In this document: piece by piece, positions 53,359-62,680 of the stretch
Layout: each line of letters starts with the position of its first letter
Numbering within the stretch: position 1 is the stretch's first letter
From: Variovorax sp. 770b2
Lineage (GTDB): Bacteria; Pseudomonadota; Gammaproteobacteria; Burkholderiales; Burkholderiaceae_C
DNA: 64,000 bases
Assembly (NCBI RefSeq): GCF_900115685.1
Contig: NZ_FOXJ01000003.1
Span: forward strand, 186,001 to 250,000
Direction of reading: 5' to 3'
Translations under genes and position numbers: made by a program
The notes under the pieces: generated by a model
Seen by the model: the letters and a program-made list of their open reading frames with translations, nothing else
Databases searched by the model: none
Told to the model about the DNA's origin: nothing

Positions 53359-55662
53359 ATGGCTGCACCCCTGTCCCCCGCAGAAGAAGCACTTCGCGAA
53401 GCAGCGCGCGAGTACCACCGCTCGCCCGTCAAGGGCAAGATCTCGATCACCCCGACCAAGCCCCTCCTGAACCAGCGCGACCTGTCGCTGGCCTATTCGC
53501 CGGGCGTGGCCTATCCCTGCCTGGACATCGCGGCCGATCCGTCGCTGGCAACCGAATACACGGCACGCGGCAACCTGGTGGGCGTCATCACCAACGGCAC
53601 CGCGGTGCTGGGCCTGGGCAACATCGGCCCGCTGGCGGCCAAGCCGGTGATGGAAGGCAAGGGGTGCCTGTTCAAGAAATTCGCCGGCATCGACGTGTTC
53701 GACATCGAGCTGGCCGAGAACGACCCCGACAAGCTGGTCGAGATCATTGCGGCGCTGGAGCCCACGCTGGGCGGCATCAACCTGGAAGACATCAAGGCGC
53801 CCGAGTGCTTCTACATCGAGAAGAAGCTGCGCGAGCGCATGAACATCCCGGTATTCCATGACGACCAGCACGGCACGGCCATCATCTCGGCCGCGGCGCT
53901 GATCAACGGCCTGGAACTCGTGGGCAAGAAGATCGAGGACGTGAAGATCGCCGTCTCGGGCGCCGGCGCCGCCGCCATCGCGTGCCTGGACGTGATGGTG
54001 GGCCTGGGCGCCAAGCCCGCCAACATCTACGCCTGCGACTCCAAGGGCCTCATCTACATCGGCCGCGCGGGCGGTTTCGACGAATCCAAATCGCGCTACG
54101 CCCAGAAAGACACCGGCGCCCGCACCCTGGCCGACGTGGTGAAGGACGCCGATGTGTTCCTCGGCTGCTCCGCGCCCGGCGTGATGTCGGCCGACATGGT
54201 CAAGACCATGGGCACGCAGCCCATCATCCTGGCGCTGGCCAACCCCGAGCCCGAGATCCGGCCCGAGCTGGCCAAGGCCGTGCGGCCCGACTGCATCATC
54301 GCCACGGGCCGCTCGGACTACCCGAACCAGGTCAACAACGTGCTGTGCTTTCCGTACATCTTCCGCGGCGCGCTCGATTGCGGCGCCACCAAGATCACGG
54401 AAGAAATGAAGCTGGCCTGCGTGCGCGAGATCGCCGACCTCACCAAGGCCGACATCAGCGAGGAAGTGGCCACGGCCTATGCGGGGCAGGAGCTCTCGTT
54501 CGGGCCCGACTACATCATTCCCAAGCCCTTCGATTCGCGCCTCATCCTGCGCATCGCGCCGGCCGTGGCCAAGGCGGCCGCGGCTTCGGGCGTGGCCACC
54601 CGTCCGATCGAGGACATGGAGGCCTACCGCCAGCACCTGACGCGCTTCGTCTACCAGACCGGCATGTTCATGCGCCCGGTGTTCACCGCCGCCAAGCTGG
54701 CCACCGCCAAGCGCGTGGCCTATGCCGAAGGCGAAGACGAGCGCGTGCTGCGCGCCGCGCAGCTGGCCGTCGATGAAGGCCTGGCGCACCCGATCCTGGT
54801 GGGCCGCCCCGCCGTGATCGAGGCGCGCATCAAGAAGGCGGGCCTGCACATCCGCATCGGCACCGACGTGGAGATCGTCAACCCCGAGGACGACCCGCGC
54901 TTTCGCGTGTACTGGGAGGCCTTCCACAAGCTCATGGGCCGCCGCGGCGTGACGCCCGAGGCCGCCAAGACCATGGTGCGCCGCTCCAACACCACCATCG
55001 CCGCGCTGATGCTGCACCTGGGCGATGCCGACGCGATGATCTGCGGCCTGGTCGGGCGCTTCGACGTGCACCTGGAGCACATCCGCAACCTGATCGGCCT
55101 GAAGCGCGGCGCGCCGGGCTTCGCGACGCTCAACGCGCTCACGCTGGAGAAGCGCACGGTGTTCATCACCGACACCAACGTGAACGAGGACCCCAGCGCC
55201 GAGATGCTCGCGAGCATCGCGCTGATGGCCGCCGAGGAAGTGCGCCGCTTCGGCCTGCCGCCCAAGGTGGCTTTTCTCTCGCATTCGAACTACGGCACCT
55301 CCAGCCGCGGCTCGGCCCGCAAGATGCGCCTGGCGCGCGACCTGTTCGCGCAGATGGCGCCCGACATCGAATGCGACGGCGAGATGCACGGCGACGCCGC
55401 GCTTTCGGAAGAAGTGCGCCGCACCGCGCTGCCCGAGACCACGCTCACCGGCGAGGCGAACCTGCTGGTGTGCCCGAACCTGGACTCGGCGCACATCCTC
55501 TACAACGTGCTGAAGATGACCGGCGCCAACGGCATCACGGTCGGCCCGATCCTCCTGGGCGGCGCGGGCTCGGCGCATGTACTGACGCCTTCGTCGACCG
55601 TGCGGCGGATCGTGAACATGACGGCGCTGGCCGTAGCGAATGCGACGACGGCGTTGAAGTAA
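53359..55662 (+). CDS. maeB: NADP-dependent malic enzyme with phosphotransacetylase-like domain
   Basis: 767 residues, the MaeB size. Malic enzyme domain (residues ~15-410) with the catalytic Tyr region LAYSPGVAYPC, the HDDQHGTA metal motif, and the NADP site IAVSGAGAAA. The C-terminal ~330 residues are a PTA-like domain used for allosteric control (acetyl-CoA) rather than catalysis in MaeB. It decarboxylates malate to pyruvate and NADPH. AAGGAGA precedes the ATG, and a strong terminator follows. Confidence 0.95.
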   Translation: MAAPLSPAEEALREAAREYHRSPVKGKISITPTKPLLNQRDLSLAYSPGVAYPCLDIAADPSLATEYTARGNLVGVITNGTAVLGLGNIGPLAAKPVMEGKGCLFKKFAGIDVFDIELAENDPDKLVEIIAALEPTLGGINLEDIKAPECFYIEKKLRERMNIPVFHDDQHGTAIISAAALINGLELVGKKIEDVKIAVSGAGAAAIACLDVMVGLGAKPANIYACDSKGLIYIGRAGGFDESKSRYAQKDTGARTLADVVKDADVFLGCSAPGVMSADMVKTMGTQPIILALANPEPEIRPELAKAVRPDCIIATGRSDYPNQVNNVLCFPYIFRGALDCGATKITEEMKLACVREIADLTKADISEEVATAYAGQELSFGPDYIIPKPFDSRLILRIAPAVAKAAAASGVATRPIEDMEAYRQHLTRFVYQTGMFMRPVFTAAKLATAKRVAYAEGEDERVLRAAQLAVDEGLAHPILVGRPAVIEARIKKAGLHIRIGTDVEIVNPEDDPRFRVYWEAFHKLMGRRGVTPEAAKTMVRRSNTTIAALMLHLGDADAMICGLVGRFDVHLEHIRNLIGLKRGAPGFATLNALTLEKRTVFITDTNVNEDPSAEMLASIALMAAEEVRRFGLPPKVAFLSHSNYGTSSRGSARKMRLARDLFAQMAPDIECDGEMHGDAALSEEVRRTALPETTLTGEANLLVCPNLDSAHILYNVLKMTGANGITVGPILLGGAGSAHVLTPSSTVRRIVNMTALAVANATTALK

Positions 55663-55681
55663 TACGCGCTGCTTTCCATCG

Positions 55682-55718
55682 AAACGCCCCGCCGTGGTGA
55701 CGCAGCGGGGCGTTTTTT
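55682..55718 (+). terminator. Rho-independent terminator of maeB
   Basis: AAACGCCCCGC (55682-55692) pairs with GCGGGGCGTTT (55705-55715), an 11-bp stem with a 12-nt loop followed by a run of T to 55718. The best intrinsic terminator in the window. Confidence 0.85.
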
Positions 55719-55842
55719 CGTGTTTTTGCACCGCAAGCATTCCGCCGCGCACCGCCATGGCCGGCCCGGAAGGGTTCGCACCAATCGCGTGCGGGCACCG
55801 TTTTTGCTTGAATGCCGAAGCATTCACCTTCACGGATCCCGC

Positions 55843-56877
55843 ATGAACAAGCGCCAACTGCTCCAGTCCTTCCTCGCCGCCTCGGCCCTCAGCTTCGGCC
55901 TTTCACCGGCCTTTGCCCAGGCCCCGACGCCGATCAAGTTCCAGCTCGACTGGCGCTTCGAGGGACCGGCCGCGCTCTTTTTGCACCCCGCCGCCAAGGG
56001 CTACTTCAAGGCCGCCGGCCTGGACGTGACCATCGATGCGGGCAACGGCTCGGGCGGCACGGTCACGCGCGTGGCTTCGGGCGCCTACGAGATGGGCTTT
56101 GCCGACCTCGCGGCGCTGATGGAATTCCACGCCAACAACCCCGACAGCCCGAACAAGCCGGTCGCGGTGATGATGGTCTACAACAACACGCCGGCCTCGG
56201 TCATGGCGCTCAAGAAGAGCGGCATCACCAAGCCCGCGGACCTGGCCGGCAAGAAGCTCGGCGCACCGGTGTTCGACGCAGGCCGCCGTGCGTTCCCGAT
56301 CTTCGCCAAGGCCAACAACATCGGCGCCGTGAACTGGACCGCCATGGACCCGACGCTGCGCGAGACCATGCTGCTGCGCGGCGACATCGACGCCATCACC
56401 GGCTTCACCTTCACCTCGCTGCTGAACCTGGAGGCGCGCGGCGCCAAGACGGCCGACGTGGTGGTGCTTCCCTACCCCGACTACGGCGTGAAGCTCTACG
56501 GCAACGTGATCATCGCGTCGCCCAAGCTCATCAAGGAGAACCCGGCAGCGGTGAAGAAATTCCTCTCGGCCTTTGCCAAGGGCGCCAAGGAAGTCATCGC
56601 CAATCCGGCGATGGGCATCGAATCGGTGAAGGCGCGCGACGGCATCATCGACAGCAAGCTGGAAACCCGCCGCCTGCAACTGGCCATCGACACCGTGATC
56701 AACAGCGCCGACGCGCGCAGCGAAGGCTTCGGCGCCGTCAACGCGGGCCGCATGTCGCTCATGGCCTCGCAGGTGTCCGACGCCTTCAACACCAAGACCC
56801 GCGTGAGCCCCGATGCCGTGTGGACGGCCGCGCTGCTGCCGCCGGCCGCCGAACTCAGCGGGATCCTGCGCAAGTGA
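55843..56877 (+). CDS. ABC transporter substrate-binding protein (NMT1/THI5-like)
   Basis: 344 residues with a signal peptide cut after AFAQ (~residue 25). The mature start IKFQLDWRFEGPAALFLHPAAKGYF is the NMT1/ThiY/SsuA pattern for pyrimidine-precursor, taurine or aromatic-base binding. It is the first gene of an ABC operon that ends in a nucleoside deaminase, so a nucleobase-like cargo is plausible. The ATPase start codon overlaps its stop (TGATG). Confidence 0.9.
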   Translation: MNKRQLLQSFLAASALSFGLSPAFAQAPTPIKFQLDWRFEGPAALFLHPAAKGYFKAAGLDVTIDAGNGSGGTVTRVASGAYEMGFADLAALMEFHANNPDSPNKPVAVMMVYNNTPASVMALKKSGITKPADLAGKKLGAPVFDAGRRAFPIFAKANNIGAVNWTAMDPTLRETMLLRGDIDAITGFTFTSLLNLEARGAKTADVVVLPYPDYGVKLYGNVIIASPKLIKENPAAVKKFLSAFAKGAKEVIANPAMGIESVKARDGIIDSKLETRRLQLAIDTVINSADARSEGFGAVNAGRMSLMASQVSDAFNTKTRVSPDAVWTAALLPPAAELSGILRK

Positions 56878-57746
56878 TGGCAGGCGCACCGAGCGACGCC
56901 GCCGCCCACTTCGTCGACTTCCAGGACGTCTGGCTCGCCTACAACGAGGAACTGCTGCGCGAGAACCACTTCGCGGTCGAGGCCATCGACCTGAAGGTCA
57001 AGCGCGGCGAATTCATCGCCATCGTCGGGCCCTCGGGCTGCGGCAAGTCGACCTTCATGAAGCTCGCGACGGGCCTGAAGATGCCCTCGATGGGCAAGAT
57101 CCGCATCGACGGTTCGCCCGTGACCGGGCCGCTCAAGATCTCGGGCATGGCCTTCCAGGCGCCCTCGCTGCTGCCCTGGCGCACCACGGTCGACAACGTG
57201 CTGCTGCCGCTGGAGATCGTCGAGCCCTACCGCTCGAACTTCAAGGCCAAGCGGAAGGAGTACGTCGAGCGCGCGCGCAAGCTGCTGCAGAAGGTGGGCC
57301 TTGCGGGCTACGAGGACAAGTTTCCGTGGCAGCTCTCGGGCGGCATGCAGCAGCGCGCGAGCATCTGCCGCGCGCTCATCCACGAGCCCAAGATGCTGCT
57401 GCTGGACGAACCCTTCGGCGCGCTCGACGCGTTCACGCGCGAGGAGCTCTGGTGCATCCTGCGCGACCTCTGGACCGAGCAGCAATTCAACGTGATTCTG
57501 GTGACGCACGACCTGCGCGAATCGGTGTTCCTGGCCGACACGGTGTACGTGATGAGCAAGAGCCCGGGGCGCTTCGTGGTGAAACGCGAGATCGAATTGC
57601 CGCGTCCGCGCGAGCTCGAACTCACCTACACGAAGGAGTTCACCGACATCGTGCTGGAGCTGCGCGGGCACATCGGCGCCATACGTGGAAGTGCAGGCAA
57701 CACCGGCATCGGCGCGGCGCAGACGGCCGCAGCCGTGTCCCACTGA
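56877..57746 (+). CDS. ABC transporter ATP-binding protein
   Basis: 289 residues. Walker A GPSGCGKST, Q-loop, signature LSGGMQQR, Walker B MLLLDEPFGALD and the His switch THDLRES are all intact. Nitrate/taurine/pyrimidine importer subfamily. Two C-terminal extensions (~30 residues, Ala/Gly-rich) are unusual but disordered-looking. Overlaps the upstream stop by one base. Confidence 0.93.
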   Translation: MAGAPSDAAAHFVDFQDVWLAYNEELLRENHFAVEAIDLKVKRGEFIAIVGPSGCGKSTFMKLATGLKMPSMGKIRIDGSPVTGPLKISGMAFQAPSLLPWRTTVDNVLLPLEIVEPYRSNFKAKRKEYVERARKLLQKVGLAGYEDKFPWQLSGGMQQRASICRALIHEPKMLLLDEPFGALDAFTREELWCILRDLWTEQQFNVILVTHDLRESVFLADTVYVMSKSPGRFVVKREIELPRPRELELTYTKEFTDIVLELRGHIGAIRGSAGNTGIGAAQTAAAVSH

Positions 57747-57756
57747 TCGGCGCGCC

Positions 57757-58527
57757 ATGAAGAACACCAAGCAAATCGAACGCTGGTCGCCCTGGCTGCT
57801 CTTGGTCGCGGTGCTCCTGCTGTGGCAGATCGTCTGCGCGGGCTTCGAGGTCTCGGACTTCATCTTCCCGAGCCCGTGGCGCATCTGGACGCAGTTCTGG
57901 GAATACAAGGAAATCATCGCGGGCCACGCGTGGCGCACCTTCTGGGTCACGATGGCCGGCTTTGGCCTGGCGATCGTGGTGGGGGTGCTGATGGGCTTCG
58001 TCATCGGCAGTTCGCGCATCGCGTATGCGGCGATCTACCCGCTCATGACGGCCTTCAACGCGCTGCCCAAGGCGGCCTTCGTGCCGATCCTGGTGGTGTG
58101 GTTCGGCATCGGCGCGGGGCCGGCGATTCTCACGGCCTTCTTGATCAGCTTCTTTCCGATCATGGTCAACATCGCGACAGGCTTGGCCACGCTGGAGCCC
58201 GAGCTCGAAGACGTGCTGCGCGTGCTGGGCGCCAAGCGCTGGGACGTGCTCATGAAGATCGGCCTGCCGCGCTCCATGCCCTACTTCTTCGGCTCGCTGA
58301 AGGTGGCGATCACGCTGGCCTTCGTCGGCACCACGGTGAGCGAGATGACGGCCGCCAACGAGGGCATCGGCTACCTGCTGATCTCGGCCGGATCGGCCAT
58401 GCAGATGGGCCTGGCCTTCGCGGGCCTGATGGTGGTGGGCGCGATGGCGATGCTGATGTACGAGCTCTTCAGCGTGATCGAGAAGCACACCACCGGCTGG
58501 GCCCACCGCGGTTCACAGAACCAATGA
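57757..58527 (+). CDS. ABC transporter permease
   Basis: 256 residues, six hydrophobic segments, with the cytoplasmic EAA-type loop around ELEDVLRVLGAKRWDVLMKIGLP. BPD transport permease of the SsuC/TauC/ThiX type. 10 bp after the ATPase gene; the deaminase follows after 7 bp. Confidence 0.92.
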   Translation: MKNTKQIERWSPWLLLVAVLLLWQIVCAGFEVSDFIFPSPWRIWTQFWEYKEIIAGHAWRTFWVTMAGFGLAIVVGVLMGFVIGSSRIAYAAIYPLMTAFNALPKAAFVPILVVWFGIGAGPAILTAFLISFFPIMVNIATGLATLEPELEDVLRVLGAKRWDVLMKIGLPRSMPYFFGSLKVAITLAFVGTTVSEMTAANEGIGYLLISAGSAMQMGLAFAGLMVVGAMAMLMYELFSVIEKHTTGWAHRGSQNQ

Positions 58528-58534
58528 GGCCGGC

Positions 58535-59011
58535 ATGACCCGCGACCAGATCATTCGCGCGCTGCGGCGCGCCGACGAGGTGGCCCGCCGCGCGATGGCG
58601 ATGGGCCGCCACCCCTTCGGCGCAGTGCTCGTCGCGCCCGATGGCGAAACCATCCTCGCCGAGCAGGGCAACATCGACACGGTGAATCACGCCGAGGCCA
58701 CGCTGGCGCGCCACGCCGCGCAGAACTGGCCGGCCGACTACCTTTGGCAATGCACGCTGGTGACCACCTTCGAGCCCTGCGCGATGTGCGCGGGCACGAG
58801 CTACTGGGCGCACATCGGACGCGTGGTCTACGGCGCCGAGGAATCGGCGCTGCTCGCGCTCACGGGCGACCACCCCGAGAACCCGACGCTCAGCCTGCCG
58901 TGCCGCGAGGTGTTCGCGCGCGGGCAGAAAGAGATCGAGGTGATCGGGCCGGTGCCTGAAGTGGCGGAGGAAATGATCGCCACGCACCGCGGGTTCTGGG
59001 AGACCCGCTAG
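58535..59011 (+). CDS. Nucleoside/nucleobase deaminase
   Basis: 158 residues. Zinc deaminase motifs HAE (52-54) and PCAMC (81-85). The length and FEPCAMCAGTSYWAHIGRVVYG match the guanine-deaminase/TadA-like group. It removes an amino group from a base such as guanine or cytosine, or from a related heterocycle. Being last in the ABC operon, it probably acts on the imported compound; guanine to xanthine would feed the urate pathway in this window. Confidence 0.88.
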   Translation: MTRDQIIRALRRADEVARRAMAMGRHPFGAVLVAPDGETILAEQGNIDTVNHAEATLARHAAQNWPADYLWQCTLVTTFEPCAMCAGTSYWAHIGRVVYGAEESALLALTGDHPENPTLSLPCREVFARGQKEIEVIGPVPEVAEEMIATHRGFWETR

Positions 59012-59037
59012 GGCGATAGGCCAGCGCTAGGCCAGCG

Positions 59038-59259
59038 CTAGACCAGCAACAGCGAGGCCTCGTCGCGCCAGTAGTTCACCGCGGCGAGCCAGCCCTCCCA
59101 CACGCAGCCGTTGCAGCCGCGCCCGCAGCAGGTGGTGGGCTCGGGCGGCGGCGCGCGCATGGCGAGCCCCTGGGCGTCGAGCACCGCCTGCACGCGCGCG
59201 ATCAGCGCCTGCGCGCTGGCAAGGTTCGTGGGCTCGGGCAGCCGGTCGATGAGGTTCAT
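59038..59259 (-). CDS. Small Cys-rich oxidoreductase-like N-terminal domain protein
   Basis: 73 residues. Residues ~37-57 carry PPPEPTTCCGRGCNGCVWEGW, trimmed here to the core CCGRGCNGCVW (Cys44, 45, 49, 52), diagnostic of the 'oxidoreductase-like' domain often found alone in proteobacteria. It probably binds a metal or cluster; no function is proven. It lies 13 bp downstream of the histidine kinase on the same strand and may be co-transcribed. Confidence 0.82.
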   Translation of the reverse strand: MNLIDRLPEPTNLASAQALIARVQAVLDAQGLAMRAPPPEPTTCCGRGCNGCVWEGWLAAVNYWRDEASLLLV

Positions 59260-59272
59260 GGCGGCGAGGCTC

Positions 59273-60622
59273 TCAGGCGTGCAGGTTCAGCTCCAGCCGC
59301 ATCTTCGCGCCGCCCGATTCGCTCGATCCGATGGTCAGTTGCCCGCGATGCAGCCGCGCGACCTCGGCCACGAGGTGAAGGCCCAGCCCCGCGCCCCGTC
59401 CGCGCGGCACGAGCCGGTGAAACGGCGCCACCACGCGCTCGCGATCCGCTTCGGGAATGCCGGGCCCCGAGTCCAGCACCTCGATGCACGAGGGCGCGCA
59501 CAGCCGCACCTGGATATCGCAACCCTGCCCGCCGTGCTCGATGGCGTTCTGGATCAGGTTGGTGAGCGCGCGTTCGAGCGACGGCGCATCGCCGCGCACC
59601 ATCAGCGCCTGCGGCGCATCGACCGAGAGCGTGCAGCGGTTCTGGATCGCCAGCGGCGCGATGTCGGCCGCCACGCGCTCGCACAGCGCCTTCAGGTCCA
59701 CCGGCTGCTCCTGCGGCACGACGTGGTCCAGGCGCTGCAGGTCGAGCAGTTGCTCGGCCAGCGTGGCAAGCCGCGCCGAGGCCTGCATCAGCTTCACCTT
59801 GAGCGGGTCGTTCGGCAGGCCTTCCAGGTGGATCTGCAGCGTGGTGATCGGCGTGCGCAGCTCGTGCGCGGCGTCGGCCAGGAAGCGCTCCTGCCGGTCG
59901 TAGCCTTCGTTGAGCCGGTCGAAGGCGCGGTTGACGGCGTTGACCAGCGGGCGGATCTCGCTGGCCACGTTCGCGAGCGGCAGGCGCGTGGTGCGCTCGT
60001 GCACGTCGATGCCCTCCGCATGCTCGGCCGTGGCCACCACGCCCTGCAGGCCGCGCTTCACCACGAAGGGCGTGGCCAGGATCACGCCCAGGCTGGTGAG
60101 CAGCGCCATCGGCGCCACCAGGAACAGGAACACGAGGCCCGTGCCCTTGAGCGTGTTCTTCACCGACAGCGGGCTGCCGGTCTGCGCGAGCACGTTGACC
60201 GGGCCTGCGGTCGTCTCGACGCGCTCGAAGCGGGCCTTGGGCTGGGTGTTGTCCTTCTCGGGCTCGATGGCCGTGCGCGCCATGCCGTCCAGCGTGGTGA
60301 TGAGCGTGGCGTACCTGGGCGGCATGTCGCCGTGGCGCACTTCCGCACCCTTGGCATCGCGCGCGATGAACCAGAAGCTGGGGTCGCCCTTCTGCAGGCG
60401 CAGGAATTCGGCGGTCGGTACCACGATCAGTTTTCCGGTGGCGTCGCGGGTCAGCGCGCGCTGGATCACCGCGACGGTCTCCTGCCCGGTCTCGTCGACC
60501 ACGCGGCCCAGCACCCAGGCCAGGCCGATGAAGCCGCCCAGCACCAGCGAGCCGACCACCACCTGCAGCAGGATCAGGCTCCAGATGAGGCGCCAGCGCA
60601 GCGAGAGCAGGCTCAGGCTCAT
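59273..60622 (-). CDS. Sensor histidine kinase (TctE/QseC-like)
   Basis: 449 residues. Helix at ~14-38, a ~125-residue periplasmic domain, a second helix at ~165-190 and HAMP. The dimerisation box FLADAAHELRTP has His253. The ATPase N, G1 and G2 boxes are present: LTNLIQNAIEHGG, VLDSGPGIPEAD, GRGAGLGLHLV. It starts 4 bp after the response-regulator stop. The stimulus is unknown. Confidence 0.93.
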   Translation of the reverse strand: MSLSLLSLRWRLIWSLILLQVVVGSLVLGGFIGLAWVLGRVVDETGQETVAVIQRALTRDATGKLIVVPTAEFLRLQKGDPSFWFIARDAKGAEVRHGDMPPRYATLITTLDGMARTAIEPEKDNTQPKARFERVETTAGPVNVLAQTGSPLSVKNTLKGTGLVFLFLVAPMALLTSLGVILATPFVVKRGLQGVVATAEHAEGIDVHERTTRLPLANVASEIRPLVNAVNRAFDRLNEGYDRQERFLADAAHELRTPITTLQIHLEGLPNDPLKVKLMQASARLATLAEQLLDLQRLDHVVPQEQPVDLKALCERVAADIAPLAIQNRCTLSVDAPQALMVRGDAPSLERALTNLIQNAIEHGGQGCDIQVRLCAPSCIEVLDSGPGIPEADRERVVAPFHRLVPRGRGAGLGLHLVAEVARLHRGQLTIGSSESGGAKMRLELNLHA

Positions 60623-60626
60623 GGCG

Positions 60627-61316
60627 TCACGGTGCCGATGCTGCCGACGCCGCGCAGATGAGATAGCCCACGCCGCGGATCGCGTGGATCTCGACCTGCG
60701 CGCCGGCCTTGTCCAGCTTGGAGCGCAGGCGCGAGACGTGCGTGTCGAGCGCGTTCGACTGGATGTCGTCCTTGTGGCCGTACACGCGGTCCTGCAGCGC
60801 CTCGCGCAGCACGGTGCGGCCGCGGTGCTCCAGCAGGGTCTCCAGCACCAGCAATTCGCGGCGCGGCAGCGTGAGGCACGTCTCGCCCACGTGGGCCTGC
60901 CGTGCGTGGTGGTCGAAGCGCAATTGCCCGATGGTCATGACCAGGTTGGCGCGCACCGCGGGACGCCGCGCCAGCGCACGCACGCGCGCCATGAGCTCGT
61001 CCATCGAGAAGGGCTTGGCCAGGTAGTCGTCCGCGCCGCCGTCCAGGCTCAGCACGCGCTCGGCCACGTCGGACATGGCGGTGAGCACCAGCACGGCGGC
61101 GGCGATGTCGTTCTGGCGCAGGAACGCCACGAGCGAGAGGCCGTCGCCGTCGGGCAGGCCGCGGTCGAGCACGATCACGTCGTGCTGCGCGCCAAGCGCG
61201 GCCTCCTCGGCTTCGCGCAGCGAGCTCGCCACATCGACCACCGCCTGGTTCTGGCGCAAGGCCGAGGCGAGCGCCTGCGCCAGATCGACTTCGTCTTCGA
61301 CAAGCAGGATTCTCAT
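60627..61316 (-). CDS. OmpR-family response regulator
   Basis: 229 residues. Receiver domain with acidic pocket VEDE (7-10 region), phospho-acceptor Asp51 and the conserved Lys in YLAKPFS. C-terminal winged helix with LDTHVSRLRSKLDKAG. It is first in the operon with the kinase. A PAP2 phosphatase gene starts 94 bp away in the opposite direction and is a probable target. Confidence 0.94.
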   Translation of the reverse strand: MRILLVEDEVDLAQALASALRQNQAVVDVASSLREAEEAALGAQHDVIVLDRGLPDGDGLSLVAFLRQNDIAAAVLVLTAMSDVAERVLSLDGGADDYLAKPFSMDELMARVRALARRPAVRANLVMTIGQLRFDHHARQAHVGETCLTLPRRELLVLETLLEHRGRTVLREALQDRVYGHKDDIQSNALDTHVSRLRSKLDKAGAQVEIHAIRGVGYLICAASAASAP

Positions 61317-61409
61317 GAGGGGAATGGGAGGCTGAGGGGGTGGCAGTGGCGCGGACGGGCGGGACATTCTAGGAGAGCCCCTGCGCCGCCCAGGCGCAAT
61401 GTTCACGCA

Positions 61410-62144
61410 ATGCAGTTGCATAAGCTGTGGCGCTCCCCCTTCCCGAAAGCCGCATCGGTGACATCCCGCTCGAGCCCCGCATCCCGTCCTTCCGTGCCCT
61501 GGTACATGGCATTGGGACAGCGGATCGCGACGCTCTGGTTCGTCAAGATGATCGGCACCACGGCCGGCATCTCGGGCTTCTTCTTCCTGTACTTCTGGGT
61601 GATGCACAACCCGCCGTCGACGCCGGCGGTGATGCCGCTCACGCCCATCGACCACTGGGTGGCCGTGAGCGACGACGCGATGCTGCTCTACGGCTCGCTG
61701 TGGTTCTACATTTCGCTGGCTCCCGCCCTCGCGAAAGACAAGGCCGAGCTGTGGGTCTGCGCGCGGGGCGCCGCGGTCATGGCGGCCATCGGCCTGGCGG
61801 TGTTCTGGTTCTTTCCGACCACGGTGCCGGTGTTCGCGGTCGACTGGTCGCAGTACCCGGCGCTGCAGTTCCTCAAGGCCACCGACGTGGGCGGCAATGC
61901 CTTTCCATCGCTGCACGTGGCCTTCGCGGTGTTCACGGCCATGCTGCTGCGCCGCCAGCTGCACAGCGTGGGCGCGCCCGCGTGGACGCAATGGCTGAAC
62001 CTGCTATGGGCCTTCGGCATCGTGTATTCGACGCTCGCAACGCGGCAGCACGTGCTGCTCGACGTGGTCGGCGGCACGCTGCTCGCCGTGCTCGTGGGCT
62101 GGGCACGCACCAGGCGCGATCGGCTGGTGCTGGCCGAGGCCTGA
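61410..62144 (+). CDS. PAP2-superfamily membrane phosphatase
   Basis: 244 residues with about six helices. The C2/C3 catalytic motifs are NAFPSLHVAF and ATRQHVLLDVVGG, a variant of SGH and SRxxxxxHxxxD found in the inositol-phosphorylceramide/Aur1-like group. It could dephosphorylate lipid phosphates or undecaprenyl pyrophosphate, or transfer head groups to lipid A. Start uncertain: 61410 or the ATG at 61506. Divergent from the two-component system. Confidence 0.83.
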   Translation: MQLHKLWRSPFPKAASVTSRSSPASRPSVPWYMALGQRIATLWFVKMIGTTAGISGFFFLYFWVMHNPPSTPAVMPLTPIDHWVAVSDDAMLLYGSLWFYISLAPALAKDKAELWVCARGAAVMAAIGLAVFWFFPTTVPVFAVDWSQYPALQFLKATDVGGNAFPSLHVAFAVFTAMLLRRQLHSVGAPAWTQWLNLLWAFGIVYSTLATRQHVLLDVVGGTLLAVLVGWARTRRDRLVLAEA

Positions 62145-62165
62145 ACCTCGTGGCCAGGGTGGCGG

Positions 62166-62594
62166 TCAGAGCGCCGCTGCGCCCGCTGCCGCCACCTGCG
62201 CATCCTGCGTCGACTGCATGCCCGAGACGCCGATGGCGCCGACGAGGCAGCCCTCGTGCATCAGTGGCAGGCCGCCTTCGAGCGGGCAGGCGCCCTCGGT
62301 GGCCAGCAGCCGCAGGTTCAGCCCGCCCGCGGCCAGCGCTTCTTCGAACACGCGCGTCGGCCGCTTGAAGCGCACGGTGCTGCGCGCCTTGGCCTGCGCG
62401 ATCTCAACGCTGCCGGTCTGCGCGTGGTCCATCTTGTGCAGCACCACGAGGTTGGCGGCGCTGTCCATCACCGCGATGACCATCGGCCAGCCGTTGGCGC
62501 GCGCCTGGGCTTCTGCGGCCGCGGCCACGCGCTGGGCGATGTCGAGGGACACGGGCGCGCCGTACGAAATGATGGGTTGTTGCATGGTGCTCAT
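62166..62594 (-). CDS. GlcG/HbpS-family (DUF336) protein
   Basis: 142 residues. GlcG-like alpha-beta fold with MVIAVMDSAANLVVLHKMD, KARSTVRFKRPT and the final GGLPLMHEGCLVGAIGVSG. GlcG proteins accompany glycolate or other catabolic genes; HbpS binds haem. Divergent from a LysR gene, with no catabolic partner here. AGGAA precedes the ATG. Confidence 0.88.
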   Translation of the reverse strand: MSTMQQPIISYGAPVSLDIAQRVAAAAEAQARANGWPMVIAVMDSAANLVVLHKMDHAQTGSVEIAQAKARSTVRFKRPTRVFEEALAAGGLNLRLLATEGACPLEGGLPLMHEGCLVGAIGVSGMQSTQDAQVAAAGAAAL

Positions 62595-62680
62595 GGCGAT
62601 TCCTGTGAAGTGACAAACGATGCACAGGACGATATCGGCGGGCAGAATGCTTGGCCATTCCCCAAAACTTCGCATCCGTT

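Noticed and set aside
53338..55857. 839-codon antisense frame over maeB
   Set aside because: Shadow of a textbook MaeB; no start signal or domain.
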